This document shows, in pieces, positions 32,552-41,556 of a DNA stretch of 64,000 nucleotides. The first letter of the stretch is position 1. Each line of letters begins with the position of its first letter. The notes beneath the pieces are model-generated. The model saw only the letters and a program-made list of their open reading frames with translations. It had not been told where the DNA came from and did no database searches. The DNA is taken from positions 1 through 64,000 of the forward strand of contig DASVDR010000014.1 in assembly GCA_036381015.1 (NCBI GenBank), written 5' to 3'. Made by a program: the position numbers and the translations under genes. This DNA comes from Gammaproteobacteria bacterium (GTDB lineage: Bacteria; Pseudomonadota; Gammaproteobacteria; Steroidobacterales; Rariloculaceae).

Positions 32552-34079
32552 GCAGCCGCCCGTCACGGGCGCCAAGCTCGCGTTGTTGACGATCGGCGTG
32601 TCGCTCGCGATCTTCATGAACGTGCTCGATACGTCGATCGCGAACGTCGCCATCCCGACCATCGCGGGCGATCTCGCCGTGAGCCCGAACGAAGGCACGT
32701 GGATCATCACGTCGTTCGCCGTGAGTCTCGCGATCGCCCTGCCGCTCACGGGCTGGCTCGGCAGGCGCGTCGGCGAGGTACGGCTCTTCGTCTGGGCCAC
32801 GCTGCTCTTCTCGCTGCTGTCGCTGCTCTGCGGGCTCGCGACGTCGCTGCCGATGCTCGTGATTTTTCGTGTGCTTCAGGGCGCGGTCGCGGGCCCGATG
32901 ATCCCGCTGTCCCAGAGCCTCTTGCTGATGAACTATCCCGAGGAGAAGCACGGCACCGCGCTTTCGATATGGAGCATGACCGCCGTCGTCGCCCCCGTCG
33001 CGGGGCCGATCCTCGGCGGCTGGATCACGGAGAGCTACAGCTGGCCTTGGATCTTCTATATCAACGTGCCGATCGGGCTCATCGCTGCGTGGCTCACGGC
33101 GAGCCTGTTGCACGGGCGCGAGACGGAGACCGAGCGCCGCCCGATCGATGTCGTGGGCCTCGCCCTGTTGATCGTCGGCGTCGCGAGCCTCCAGGTGCTG
33201 CTCGACAAGGGCAACCAGCTCGCGTGGTTCTCGTCGCCGACCATCTGGGCGCTCGCCGTCGTCGCGGCCGTCGCCTTGAGCTTCTTCGTGGCGTGGGAGC
33301 TCACGGAGCCGAACCCGGTCGTCGATCTGTCGCTGTTCCGGCAGCGCAATTTCACGGTCGGCGTCGTCGCGCTGTCGCTCGGGTATCTGACCTTCTTCGG
33401 CAGCGTCGTCATCTTTCCGCTCTGGCTGCAGACGCAGATGGGCTATACGGCTTCATGGGCCGGCATCGCGGCCGCGCCGCTCGGCCTCCTCGCGATCGCC
33501 GTCTCGCCGTTCCTCGGCGCGCTCATGCGCCGCTACGACCTCCGCGTGCTCGTGACGATCTCGTTCGTGCTGTTCGCAGCCGTCTCGTTTTGGGTCGCGG
33601 GCTACACGACCGAGGTGAGCCTTGCGCAGCTGATGGCGCCGCGGCTCGTGTTCGGCATCGGCATGCCGCTTTTCTTCGTGCCGCTGATCGCGATGTCGCT
33701 GTCCGGCCTGCCGGCGCAGCGCGTCGCGAGCGCGTCCGGGCTCGCGAATTTCCTGCGCATGCTCGGCGGCGGCTTCGGCGCCTCGATCAGCGTCTCGATC
33801 TGGGAGCACCGCCAGGCGCTGCACGACGCGCGGCTCACGGCCGCGGCGTCGACGCCCGACCTCTTCAATGACGGGTTCGTCGGGCGGCTCGGCGACCTCG
33901 GCCTCGGTGCCCACGCCTCGGCCGTGCAGCTCGCGCAGATGATCGGCAAACAAGCCTTCATGCTCGCGACCAACGACTACTTCTGGCTCTCGGGGTGGCT
34001 CTTTCTCGCGCTCATGGTGCTCGTCTGGGCCGCGAAGGGACCGTTCGGCCGGGCGGCCGCGGGGGCGGGCGGGCACTGA
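32541..34079 (+). CDS. emrB: EmrB-type DHA2 multidrug efflux transporter
   Basis: A 512-residue inner-membrane antiporter with 14 hydrophobic helices. DHA2 motifs: MNVLDTSIANVAIPTIAGDL in helix 1, SPNEGTWIITSFAVSLAIAL, GWLGRRVGEVRLFVWATLLF (motif A) and PLSQSLLLMNYPEEKHGTAL with GPILGGWITESYSWPWIFYI (motif C). It starts inside emrA with an 11-base overlap, the usual EmrAB arrangement, and would form a tripartite pump with EmrA and an outer-membrane factor. Substrates are probably hydrophobic toxic compounds, judged from the family. Confidence 0.95.
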   Translation: MGARQPPVTGAKLALLTIGVSLAIFMNVLDTSIANVAIPTIAGDLAVSPNEGTWIITSFAVSLAIALPLTGWLGRRVGEVRLFVWATLLFSLLSLLCGLATSLPMLVIFRVLQGAVAGPMIPLSQSLLLMNYPEEKHGTALSIWSMTAVVAPVAGPILGGWITESYSWPWIFYINVPIGLIAAWLTASLLHGRETETERRPIDVVGLALLIVGVASLQVLLDKGNQLAWFSSPTIWALAVVAAVALSFFVAWELTEPNPVVDLSLFRQRNFTVGVVALSLGYLTFFGSVVIFPLWLQTQMGYTASWAGIAAAPLGLLAIAVSPFLGALMRRYDLRVLVTISFVLFAAVSFWVAGYTTEVSLAQLMAPRLVFGIGMPLFFVPLIAMSLSGLPAQRVASASGLANFLRMLGGGFGASISVSIWEHRQALHDARLTAAASTPDLFNDGFVGRLGDLGLGAHASAVQLAQMIGKQAFMLATNDYFWLSGWLFLALMVLVWAAKGPFGRAAAGAGGH

Positions 34080-34171
34080 GGCTGCGGGCCGCCGCGCCTG
34101 ACGCTATGCTGCACGCGCTCGGCTCGCGCCCGAGATGGCAGAAAGAAGGTTCGAAGAACGAAGGAGCTGGC

Positions 34172-35143
34172 ATGCGAGTGCTCGTGATCGGCGGCACGCA
34201 GTTCATTGGCCGCGAGATCGTGCGGCGCCTGCTCGCTCGCGGGCACGACGTCGCGGTGCTGCACCGGCGCGAGCGTCACGATCTCGGCGCCGCGGTGCGC
34301 AACGTGCAGGCGGACCGCAGCGATCTGCCCGCGCTCACCGCGGCGGTCCGTCGCGAGCGGCCGCAGGCGCTGTTCGACATCGCATACGACTGGGCGAAGG
34401 GCACCACGGCCGCGCAGGTGGAGGCCGCCGCGCGCGCGTGCGGCGCAACGCTCGAGCGCTATGTCTTCATGTCGAGCATCGCGGTCTATGGCGCGGGGCT
34501 CGACCACACGGAGGACGATCCGCTCGTCGGCGACGACGATCCGCGGCCGTACGCCGCGCACAAGGCGTCGTCGGAGCGGGCGCTGTTCCGCATGCACGCG
34601 GAATCGGGCTTCCCGGTCGTGACGTTCCGCCCGCCGTACGTGCACGGCCCGCATCAGGCGCTCTATCGAGAGCAGTTCTTCTGGGACCGCATGCGCGACG
34701 GCAGGCCGATCGTGCTTCCGGACGGCGGCACGGATCCGATCCAGTGGGTGTTCGTCGGCGATCTCGCGGAGGCCTGCGTTCGCACGCTCGAGACGGCGGC
34801 CGCGGTCGGCGAGGCTTTCAACGTCGCGCACGTCGAGCCGCTGACGCAGCGGACCTACGTCGAGCTGCTCGCGCGCGTTGCGGGCGTCGAGCCCGAGCTC
34901 GTGCCGGTGCCGCGGGAGCGGATCCGGGCGGCCGGGGGGGAGCTTGCGGGCCCCGGGATGTATTTCGGCGAGGCGCTCGACCGTCCCCCGATGACGGAGC
35001 GGGTCGAGAAGGCGCAACGCGTGCTCGGTGTGGCGCCGACGCCGATCGAGGACGCGCTTCGCACGACGTATGCGTGGTACGTCGAGCAACCCCGCCGCGC
35101 GGTGGACTACACGTTCGAGGACGGGCTGCTCGGCCGCGCCTGA
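34172..35143 (+). CDS. NAD-dependent epimerase/dehydratase-type protein
   Basis: A 323-residue extended short-chain dehydrogenase/reductase. The N-terminal Rossmann motif is VLVIGGTQFIGREIVRRLLA; VFMSSIAVYG carries the catalytic serine, and YAAHKASSERAL carries the YxxxK pair. FRPPYVHGP and QWVFVGDLAEACVRTL are typical of the nucleotide-sugar epimerase branch; the substrate is not deducible. AAGGAG at 34161-34166 supports the ATG at 34172, and an in-frame upstream extension lacks coding character. It lies 92 bases after emrB and is followed by a strong hairpin, so it may be the end of that transcript or a separate unit. Confidence 0.9.
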   Translation: MRVLVIGGTQFIGREIVRRLLARGHDVAVLHRRERHDLGAAVRNVQADRSDLPALTAAVRRERPQALFDIAYDWAKGTTAAQVEAAARACGATLERYVFMSSIAVYGAGLDHTEDDPLVGDDDPRPYAAHKASSERALFRMHAESGFPVVTFRPPYVHGPHQALYREQFFWDRMRDGRPIVLPDGGTDPIQWVFVGDLAEACVRTLETAAAVGEAFNVAHVEPLTQRTYVELLARVAGVEPELVPVPRERIRAAGGELAGPGMYFGEALDRPPMTERVEKAQRVLGVAPTPIEDALRTTYAWYVEQPRRAVDYTFEDGLLGRA

Positions 35144-35145
35144 GC

Positions 35146-35168
35146 GGCCGCGGAGGAGCGCCGCGGCC
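35146..35168 (+). terminator. Strong hairpin after the epimerase gene
   Basis: GGCCGCGG and CCGCGGCC form a perfect 8-bp stem around a 7-base loop, starting three bases after the epimerase stop. There is no T-run, so it would be a weak intrinsic terminator or an RNA-stabilising hairpin. The rest of the 314-base gap to 35457 shows no recognisable gene or site apart from the ribosome site of the next gene. Confidence 0.5.
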
Positions 35169-35457
35169 CTCGAGCGGCTCGCTCCAGGGCAGATTTCGGC
35201 CCCGACGACGGCGACTCGACGTCGCGACCGCCGTTTCGCGTGGCTCAGTCGCCCGGCGTTGCGCCGATCGAGGCCGCAGCGCACACTTCCAATCGTCGCA
35301 GGAAGGGACCGCATTCAGGCTCGGGGCCGGGGTTTCGGCATCGCGCTGCCTATCCTCTGCGCGGCGCACCCGAGACTTACGTGACGCCGTCCGTGCCGAT
35401 CATTCGGCTGTCCTGTTCGGCGAAGTGGATCGAATGCTGACCAACAGGGGGGATTTC

Positions 35458-36285
35458 ATGACTTGTCGCTTCTACGCTGCCGCGGTCCTCGCGAGCCTCA
35501 CGCTTGGCGTATCGCTCGCCGTTGCCCAACCCGGTCCGCCGAACGGGGCGGCCGCGCAGCCTCGCAGGGCCGAGCCGGGACAGCCTGCGGGGCCGGCGCC
35601 GCGCCGAGCGGACGGGCGCGTGCTGCTCGGCGGCGCGAGCCCGGAGCAGAAAGGGATCTGGGCGCCGGTCGGAATCGGTGAGCCTCTCACGAACGTCGAG
35701 CAGGTGCCGTTCAAGAAGTGGGCGCGCGCGCTGTACGACGCGCGGCTCACGACGCGAATGGAGCCGCACTCGCGCTGCAAGCCCTCGGGCGCGGCACGCC
35801 AGTTCCAGACCCCCTACGGCGTCGAGTTCGTCGAGTTCTCGCAGCTCGAGCGCATGTATATCTTCGATATCGGCGGCCCCCATACCTTCCGCACGGTCTA
35901 CATGGACGGCCGCGCCCATCCGCGCGATCTCGCTCCGACGCACTACGGCCACTCGATCGGCTGGTGGGAAGGCGACACGCTCGTGATCGACACCGTCGGC
36001 TACAACGAGGGATTCTGGCTGGATCGCCGAGGCCTGCCGCACACCGAGGCCCTTCACACGATCGAGCGTTTCACTCGACTCGACGCCGGGACGATGAAGT
36101 ACGAGATGATCGTCGACGATCCCGGCGCTTACACGGCGCCGTGGACGGGCACGTTCAACCTGCGCTGGGAAGAGGGAACGGAGCTCTTCGAGTACATCTG
36201 CCAGCAAGCCAACGAAGCCGGCGAGCTGCTCGTCGGCTTCGAAGGTAGGACGTCCGTCGACCGGACGAGCCCTATCGTGCCTTGA
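35458..36285 (+). CDS. Secreted protein of unknown function, paralogue of the 1574-2917 protein
   Basis: A 275-residue exported protein. ATG 35458 follows AGGGGGGA and starts a signal peptide (FYAAAVLASLTLGVSLAVA) cleaved near residue 25; a Pro/Ala/Gly-rich linker follows. The core contains PHTFRTVYMDGRAHP, HYGHSIGWWEGDTLVIDT and a C-terminal VGFEGRTS. Similar unnamed proteins are frequent in Acidobacteria and environmental Gammaproteobacteria, often in many copies. The GHSIGWWEGDTL segment aligns with the related region of the protein at 1574. No catalytic residues are known. An earlier in-frame ATG at 35437 is possible but poorer. Confidence 0.85.
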   Translation: MTCRFYAAAVLASLTLGVSLAVAQPGPPNGAAAQPRRAEPGQPAGPAPRRADGRVLLGGASPEQKGIWAPVGIGEPLTNVEQVPFKKWARALYDARLTTRMEPHSRCKPSGAARQFQTPYGVEFVEFSQLERMYIFDIGGPHTFRTVYMDGRAHPRDLAPTHYGHSIGWWEGDTLVIDTVGYNEGFWLDRRGLPHTEALHTIERFTRLDAGTMKYEMIVDDPGAYTAPWTGTFNLRWEEGTELFEYICQQANEAGELLVGFEGRTSVDRTSPIVP

Positions 36286-36290
36286 GGAGA

Positions 36291-36305
36291 CCGCCGGCAC
36301 GGCGG
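36291..36305 (+). terminator. Short GC hairpin after the secreted-protein gene
   Basis: CCGCCG-GCA-CGGCGG forms a 6-bp stem with a 3-base loop five bases after the stop codon. It lacks a T-run, so termination is only possible, not shown. Confidence 0.35.
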
Positions 36306-36336
36306 CCTCGGACCGCCGGCCGGCAGCCTCGCGTCT

Positions 36337-37246
36337 TCATTGCTCGCCGGGAGCTCGCGTCGCGCGCCCGTCCGGTCGGACGATCTTCGGGTTTTCGGCC
36401 GACAGCGGGGGAAGGTCTTCGCGCGGCTCGACCCCCGGCTGCCGCAGCCTGATGACATTGCCCGCTTCGTCGACCGCTGGAGCGTGCCGAATCGGCTCAT
36501 GCGCAGCGCATTGAGCATGAGGTCGGCTTGCTCCTGGGTGATATAGGCCGCGTTCACGCCGGCTTCGAGCCACTCCGCGGCGCGCTCGAGTCGTGCATTT
36601 CGAGAGCACGAAGGCATCGCAGCAGATTTCCTCGCAGACTCTAAGATTGCGTCTAGCCCACCAGGCCAGCGGATTCCACCAAAGGAGGATGCCGGTGTCA
36701 ACGCCGGTCGAGCCAGCGCACGATGTGATCGCCCCGCCTCACGTGCGCGATCTCGTGTGCCAGGATGGCGTGGAGCGCCGGCGGCTCGAGTGCCTGAACC
36801 GTCGTGCGCGGCAGGTAGACGCGGACGGAGCCGCCGATCCACCAGACCATAGGGGGAATAGCCGCCTCGGTCGTGAAAATGGCCGGCGCACGCCGCACGC
36901 CGAGGCCGGCGGCAGTTCGTAATGCCTCGTCGCGCAGCGCACGCCCGGCCGGTGAAGACGTCTGACGCAACAGGCTGTTGAAGCGCAGCGCATGCCGGCA
37001 AGCCCAGACCGATATCGCGGCGCTGCCGAGGAGCCAGATGCCGACCGCTGCGATCTTCCAATCCCAATGCGCCGCGAGCGACGGAACCGTAGCGGCGGCC
37101 GTCTCACCTGAATGAGCATGCCGCAAAACAGGCTGGATGGGGACGGCCCGTCGAGCGCTCGCACGCCGGCCGCCATGCGCGCCCTTCCTCGTCGTCCTGT
37201 CGCCGTCGGAATGCGATATTATTATGCTATCATATTGATAGCACAT
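36337..37246 (-). pseudogene. Decayed BlaR1-type M56 peptidase gene
   Basis: The minus strand encodes, in one frame, a membrane helix (WDWKIAAVGIWLLGSAAISVW) and the metallopeptidase segment ALHAILAHEIAHVRRGDHIV with the HExxH zinc motif. That frame stops after RWLDRR near 36698. One base off, the sequence resumes as LLWWNPLAWWARRNLRVCEE followed by ICCDAFVLS, the next conserved block of M56/BlaR1 peptidases. Further downstream the best match switches frame again (for example AAEWLEAGVNAAYITQEQAD). The N-terminal membrane region is also degenerate. No BlaI-type repressor gene is adjacent. Several disruptions make sequencing error an unlikely full explanation. Confidence 0.8.
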
Positions 37247-37263
37247 CCGGCCGGAGGCCTGCG

Positions 37264-38202
37264 ATGACGAAAGAGATTCTTTTCACCCCGCGATCGGGCT
37301 GGACACCTTTGGCGGTGTGTCTGGCGACCCTCGTGCTCGGCGTCGTCCTGATCCCCGTGTCGGCCATCGCTCAAATCGGTCCACTGGGGCTGCTCGCCGT
37401 CCTCATGATCGTCGGTGCGCTCATCAGTCTGTTCGGCTTCATGGCGATCGCGCCGAACGATGCGCGCGTGCTCCTCTTGTTCGGCGAATACAAGGGCTCG
37501 GTGAAGGAGTCCGGGTTTTACTGGGTGAATCCGTTCTATTCGAAGAAGAAGGTCACGTTGCGCGTCAGAAACTTCGAAACGGGCGGATCGCGTGTGGAGG
37601 AGAGAAAAGACGCAGTCGGCAAAGTCGTTCAGCGCAAGGGCCGCTCGGCGGGCCGGCCGGCCAAGGTGAACGATCGCGACGGCAACCCGGTGGACATCTC
37701 GGCCGTCGTCGTCTGGCGCGTAGTGGATACGGCCGAGGCATTGCTCGAAGTCGACGACTACGAGGATTACGTCGCGATTCAGAGCGAATCCGCGTTGCGC
37801 AATCTGGCGAGCCGGCACCCGTACGACAGCGAGGACCACGAGGTCTCGCTGCGCGGCAATCCCGACGAGGTCGGGGACCAGCTGCGCGCGGACATTCAGG
37901 AGCGCGTGGACAAGGCCGGCGTCGAGGTGATCGAAGCGCGCATCAGCCATCTCGCGTACTCGTCCGAGATCGCCGCGGCGATGCTGCAGCGCCAGCAAGC
38001 CCACGCGGTGGTCGCCGCCCGGGCGCGAATCGTGGACGGCGCGGTCGGGATCGTCGAGATGGCGCTGCAGCGGCTCGAGCGAGAGGGGGTCATGCCGCTC
38101 GACGACGAGCGGCGGGCGGCCATGGTGTCGAATCTGCTCGTCGTCCTGTGCAGCGACAGGCACACTCAGCCCGTGATCAACACCGGAAGCCTATACCAGT
38201 AA
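37264..38202 (+). CDS. SPFH/Band 7 domain membrane protein
   Basis: A 312-residue membrane-anchored SPFH protein. Two hydrophobic segments (about residues 15-37 and 42-62) precede the Band 7 domain: [60 protein letters not shown], and a helical stretch [20 protein letters not shown] typical of stomatin-like oligomerisation regions. It probably forms a membrane scaffold. The ATG at 37264 follows a GGAGG-like sequence. The next gene, 31 bases downstream, encodes a ribbon-helix-helix protein, a pairing I have seen with this SPFH subtype. Confidence 0.92.
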   Translation: MTKEILFTPRSGWTPLAVCLATLVLGVVLIPVSAIAQIGPLGLLAVLMIVGALISLFGFMAIAPNDARVLLLFGEYKGSVKESGFYWVNPFYSKKKVTLRVRNFETGGSRVEERKDAVGKVVQRKGRSAGRPAKVNDRDGNPVDISAVVVWRVVDTAEALLEVDDYEDYVAIQSESALRNLASRHPYDSEDHEVSLRGNPDEVGDQLRADIQERVDKAGVEVIEARISHLAYSSEIAAAMLQRQQAHAVVAARARIVDGAVGIVEMALQRLEREGVMPLDDERRAAMVSNLLVVLCSDRHTQPVINTGSLYQ

Positions 38203-38233
38203 CCTGTATGCGGCGCGCAAGGAGAGCGGCAGC

Positions 38234-38434
38234 TTGGCCAAGAAGGTCACGTTTCTGCTGAGGACCGATCCCGAGGTGCTCGACGCGCTGAAACGGTGGG
38301 CCAACGACGAGCTGCGCAGCGTGAACGGCCAGCTCGAGTTCATACTGCGGCGCGCGTTGCTGGACGCCGGGCGTCTGAAGCGGAAAGATCCGGAGGCCGA
38401 TGCGAAATCTCGTTCCGACGGCGACGGCGAATGA
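38234..38434 (+). CDS. Arc-like ribbon-helix-helix protein partnered with SPFH
   Basis: A 66-residue protein beginning at a TTG codon with AAGGAG seven bases upstream. The first 50 residues match the Arc/MetJ ribbon-helix-helix fold: a short beta strand (KKVTFLLRTD), then PEVLDALKRWANDELRSVNG and QLEFILRRALLDAG as two helices; the tail is charged and disordered. Such domains usually bind DNA as dimers. Placement right after the SPFH gene suggests cotranscription. Whether it regulates that operon, acts as an antitoxin or binds the SPFH protein is not known; no toxin gene is visible. Confidence 0.85.
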   Translation: MAKKVTFLLRTDPEVLDALKRWANDELRSVNGQLEFILRRALLDAGRLKRKDPEADAKSRSDGDGE

Positions 38435-38455
38435 TGCGCGTCCGCGCCCGACCGA

Positions 38456-39904
38456 CTAGACCAGGCTGAACGCCGTCGCCCGCACGAAATCGATCAGCTG
38501 TGCCGGAAAGATCCCGAGCCACAGCACGGCGAGCGTCGCGGCCGCGAGCACGACGTGCCCCGACGGCGAAACGGCGGCCTCGTGCCGCGCGAGCGTCGCT
38601 TCCTCGGGATCGAGATACAGCGTCACGAGCACGCGCAGATAGTAGAAGAGCCCGATACCGCTGCCGATGATCACGAGCGCGAGCAGCACCCACAGCGAGG
38701 CATCGATGCTCGCGGCCACGACGTAGAACTTCGCGACGAAGCCCATCGTCAGCGGAATGCCGGCGAGCGAGAGCAGCATCAGCGAGAAAACGCCGGCGAG
38801 CCACGGCCGGCGCCAGAAGAGCCCGCGGTACTGGCCGAGCATCTGCATCTCCTCGCCGGCGGCGGAGGAGAGCACGGCGACGATCCCGAACGCGCCGATC
38901 GTGCTCGCGAAATAGGCCGCGAGGTAGTAGCTCGCGGCCTCCACGGCGACCTCGCCGCCGGCGATGAACGCGACGAGCAGATAGCCGAGGTGCGCGATCG
39001 ACGAGTACGCGAGAATTCGCTTCACGTTCTGCTGCAGCAGCGCGAGGATGTTGCCGAGCAGCATCGAGGCGCCGGCGAGGAGCGAGAGGGCGACCAAGAG
39101 CGGCACGTAGTCGAACGCGCCGGCCTCGAGGAAGTAGCGCAGCAGCACGACGAAGATCGCGCCCTTCGAGACGGTCGCAAGGAAGGCCGTGATCGGCGCC
39201 GGCGCACCCTGGTAGACGTCCGGCGTCCACAAGTGAAACGGCACGAGCGAAAGCTTGAACGCGATGCCGGCGACGATCAGCGCGACGCCGGCTGTCGCAT
39301 AAAGGCCCGTTCCATCGGCCGCGGCGAGCAGATCGGCGACGCGCGCGAACTCGAGCGTGCCGAGCTCGGCGTAGACGAGCGCGATGCCGAAGAGCAGGAA
39401 CGACGACGAGACGCCGGAGAGAATCAGATACTTCGCGCCGGCCTCGAGGCAGGGCTTGCGCTCGCGCGAGTAGGCGAGCAGCGCGAAGAGCGAGACGCTC
39501 AAGAGCTCAAAGCCGAGGAAGAGCGCCGCGAAATGCGCGCTCGCGGCGAGCACCGCTGCGCCGAGCACGGCCGTGAGCAGCAGGATATAGAGCTCGCCGG
39601 GCGCCTCGTCGCGCCCGCGGAGGTAGCCGGCGGAGAGGCCGGTCACGCCGAGCGTGCAAAGGAGCAGGAACCCGGTGTAGAGCAGCGCGGCGCCGTCGAT
39701 ACGGAGCAGCCGCGTGACGTCGAGCGGCGCGACGTCCGCGGCGATCGGCAGCGTCAGGAGCGTCGCGACGAGCCCGACGACGGTCGCGATCGCGCTGACG
39801 TCGCGCCGGCGCACGAACGCGACCAGCAGCATCACGACGATCGCCGCCGCGGCGAGCGTGATGATCGGCAGAAGCGCGACGAAATGGGCCGTCGTGAAGC
39901 TCAT
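38456..39904 (-). CDS. nuoN: NADH-quinone oxidoreductase subunit N
   Basis: A 482-residue antiporter-like membrane subunit of complex I and the last gene of the nuo operon. About 14 hydrophobic helices are visible, with the proton_antipo_M core: LSVSLFALLAYSRERKPCLEAGAKYLILSG (only part quoted here), the lysine-bearing FKLSLVPFHLWTPDVYQGAP, and LLQQNVKRILAYSSIAHLGY. These carry the conserved lysines and glutamate of proton translocation. It overlaps nuoM by four bases. Length and position match E. coli NuoN. Confidence 0.96.
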   Translation of the reverse strand: MSFTTAHFVALLPIITLAAAAIVVMLLVAFVRRRDVSAIATVVGLVATLLTLPIAADVAPLDVTRLLRIDGAALLYTGFLLLCTLGVTGLSAGYLRGRDEAPGELYILLLTAVLGAAVLAASAHFAALFLGFELLSVSLFALLAYSRERKPCLEAGAKYLILSGVSSSFLLFGIALVYAELGTLEFARVADLLAAADGTGLYATAGVALIVAGIAFKLSLVPFHLWTPDVYQGAPAPITAFLATVSKGAIFVVLLRYFLEAGAFDYVPLLVALSLLAGASMLLGNILALLQQNVKRILAYSSIAHLGYLLVAFIAGGEVAVEAASYYLAAYFASTIGAFGIVAVLSSAAGEEMQMLGQYRGLFWRRPWLAGVFSLMLLSLAGIPLTMGFVAKFYVVAASIDASLWVLLALVIIGSGIGLFYYLRVLVTLYLDPEEATLARHEAAVSPSGHVVLAAATLAVLWLGIFPAQLIDFVRATAFSLV

Positions 39905-41454
39905 TCGTCGCCTCCCGATGCGGCCGCCACCGGGTCATCCGGCGGGCCCGGCCGTGCAACAGCGGCGGCGCCGGCGGAAGGCACCTCGAGCGCCTCGAGC
40001 GTCGGCCGCGCGGTCTCGAGCACGGGCTGCGGGCGCACGCCGAGCCAGACGAGCACGAGGATCATCGCGCCCGAGTAGGCGAGCTCGCGGCCGCCATAGT
40101 CCGCGACGCGCACGGCCCCCGCACGCGGCACGCCGTGGAACGAGCGCTGGATCAGCGCGAGCGAGTAGATCACGGCGGCGATCAGCCCGCTCGCCGCGAT
40201 CACGGTGAAGATCGGAGCGACGGGGAACGCGCCGAGCAGCACGAGGAACTCGGCGACGAAGTTCGCGAGCCCCGGCAGCCCGAGCGACGCGAGCGCGAAG
40301 AACAGCGCCACGCCGCCCATCCGCGGCAGGCGCGCCCAGAGCCCGCCCATCCGTGCCATCTCGCGCGTGTGCAGCCGCTCCTGCAGCGCGCCGGCGATCA
40401 CGAAGAGGCCGCCCGTGCTCAATCCGTGCGCGACCATCTCCATGATCGCACCCTGAAGCGCGATCTCGTTCCACGCGAAGACGCCGAGCAGGACGAAGCC
40501 CAAGTGACTCACGCTCGTGTAGGCGACGAGCCGCTTGAAGTCGGTCTGCGCGAACGCGAGCACGGCGCCGTAGAGGATGCCGATTACGGCCAGCGCCATC
40601 GCGTAAGGCGCGAGGCGCATCGCGGCCTCGGGGAAGAGCGGCACGACGAAGCGGATCAGCCCGTACGCGCCGGTTTTCAGCAGGATGCCGGCGAGGATCA
40701 CGCTGCCGGCGGTCGGCGCGTCGGTATGCGCGTCCGGCAGCCAGGTATGGAGCGGCACGGCGGGAAGCTTCACGGCGAACGCGACGAAAAAGCCGAGCAT
40801 CAGCCACATCGCGACGTCCGGCGCGAGCGAGGTGCCGAGCAGTTCGAAGTAGTTGAACGTCCACGTGCCCGTGGCCTGCCAATTGACGTACGCGAGCCCG
40901 ATGATGCTCGCGAGCATCAGCAAGCTGCTCGCCTGCGTGAAGATGAAGAACTTGATTGCGGAATAAATGCGGTTCTCGTGCCCCCAGATCGCGATCAGGA
41001 AGTACATCGGCACGAGCATGACTTCCCAGAGGAAGAAGAAGAGGAAGAGGTCGACCGCGATGAACACGCCGATGATGCCGGCGAGCGACCAGAGCAGGTT
41101 CGCGTGGAAGAACCCGACGCGTTCCTGTATCTCGGTCCACGAGCAGGCGACGGAGACGAGGCCGAGGAAAAGCGTGAGCGCGACCATCAGCAGCCCGAGG
41201 CCGTCCATCGCGAGGTGGAAGCCGATGCCGAAGCGCGGGATCCACGGCGCGTCGACCTCGATGAGCCACCCCGGGCGCGGCGTCTCGACGATCGCCGGTG
41301 CGCCGAGCCAGATCGCGACGACGAGCGCGAGGTCGAGGCCGAGGGCGAGCACGGAGATCCAGCGGCAGAGGCGCGCGCCGTGACTCGCCGCGAGCCACGC
41401 GAGCGCGCCCGCGACGAGCGGAATCGCGATGAGCCATGCCAGGATCGTCGGCAC
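39901..41454 (-). CDS. nuoM: NADH-quinone oxidoreductase subunit M
   Basis: A 517-residue proton-pumping subunit of complex I. Motifs: FLFFFLWEVMLVPMYFLIAI with the conserved Glu of helix 5, FFVAFAVKLPAVPLHTWLPD with the conserved Lys, DAHTDAPTAGSVILAGILLK, and AQTDFKRLVAYTSVSHLGFV. Fourteen helices are expected. It lies 83 bases after nuoL; that gap carries a short duplication of the nuoL 3' end. It overlaps nuoN by four bases. Confidence 0.96.
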   Translation of the reverse strand: MPTILAWLIAIPLVAGALAWLAASHGARLCRWISVLALGLDLALVVAIWLGAPAIVETPRPGWLIEVDAPWIPRFGIGFHLAMDGLGLLMVALTLFLGLVSVACSWTEIQERVGFFHANLLWSLAGIIGVFIAVDLFLFFFLWEVMLVPMYFLIAIWGHENRIYSAIKFFIFTQASSLLMLASIIGLAYVNWQATGTWTFNYFELLGTSLAPDVAMWLMLGFFVAFAVKLPAVPLHTWLPDAHTDAPTAGSVILAGILLKTGAYGLIRFVVPLFPEAAMRLAPYAMALAVIGILYGAVLAFAQTDFKRLVAYTSVSHLGFVLLGVFAWNEIALQGAIMEMVAHGLSTGGLFVIAGALQERLHTREMARMGGLWARLPRMGGVALFFALASLGLPGLANFVAEFLVLLGAFPVAPIFTVIAASGLIAAVIYSLALIQRSFHGVPRAGAVRVADYGGRELAYSGAMILVLVWLGVRPQPVLETARPTLEALEVPSAGAAAVARPGPPDDPVAAASGGDE

Positions 41455-41482
41455 GGCGTCAGCTCGATGATGACCCGGCGGA

Positions 41483-41556
41483 GATCATTGGAACAGCGTC
41501 ACCTCGCTGAGCACATCGTCACCTCGACGAGCACCGATCATAGGAACAACGCCACC
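41483..41556. repeat. Imperfect 21-bp direct repeat at the nuoL-nuoM junction
   Basis: A 21-base segment at 41483-41503 (starting GATCATTGGAACAG) recurs at 41536-41556 (starting GATCATAGGAACAA) with 18 of 21 positions identical. The second copy covers the nuoL stop codon and its last codons. Between them are two near copies of TCGTCACCTCG. This looks like local duplication of the 3' end of nuoL. Confidence 0.6.
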
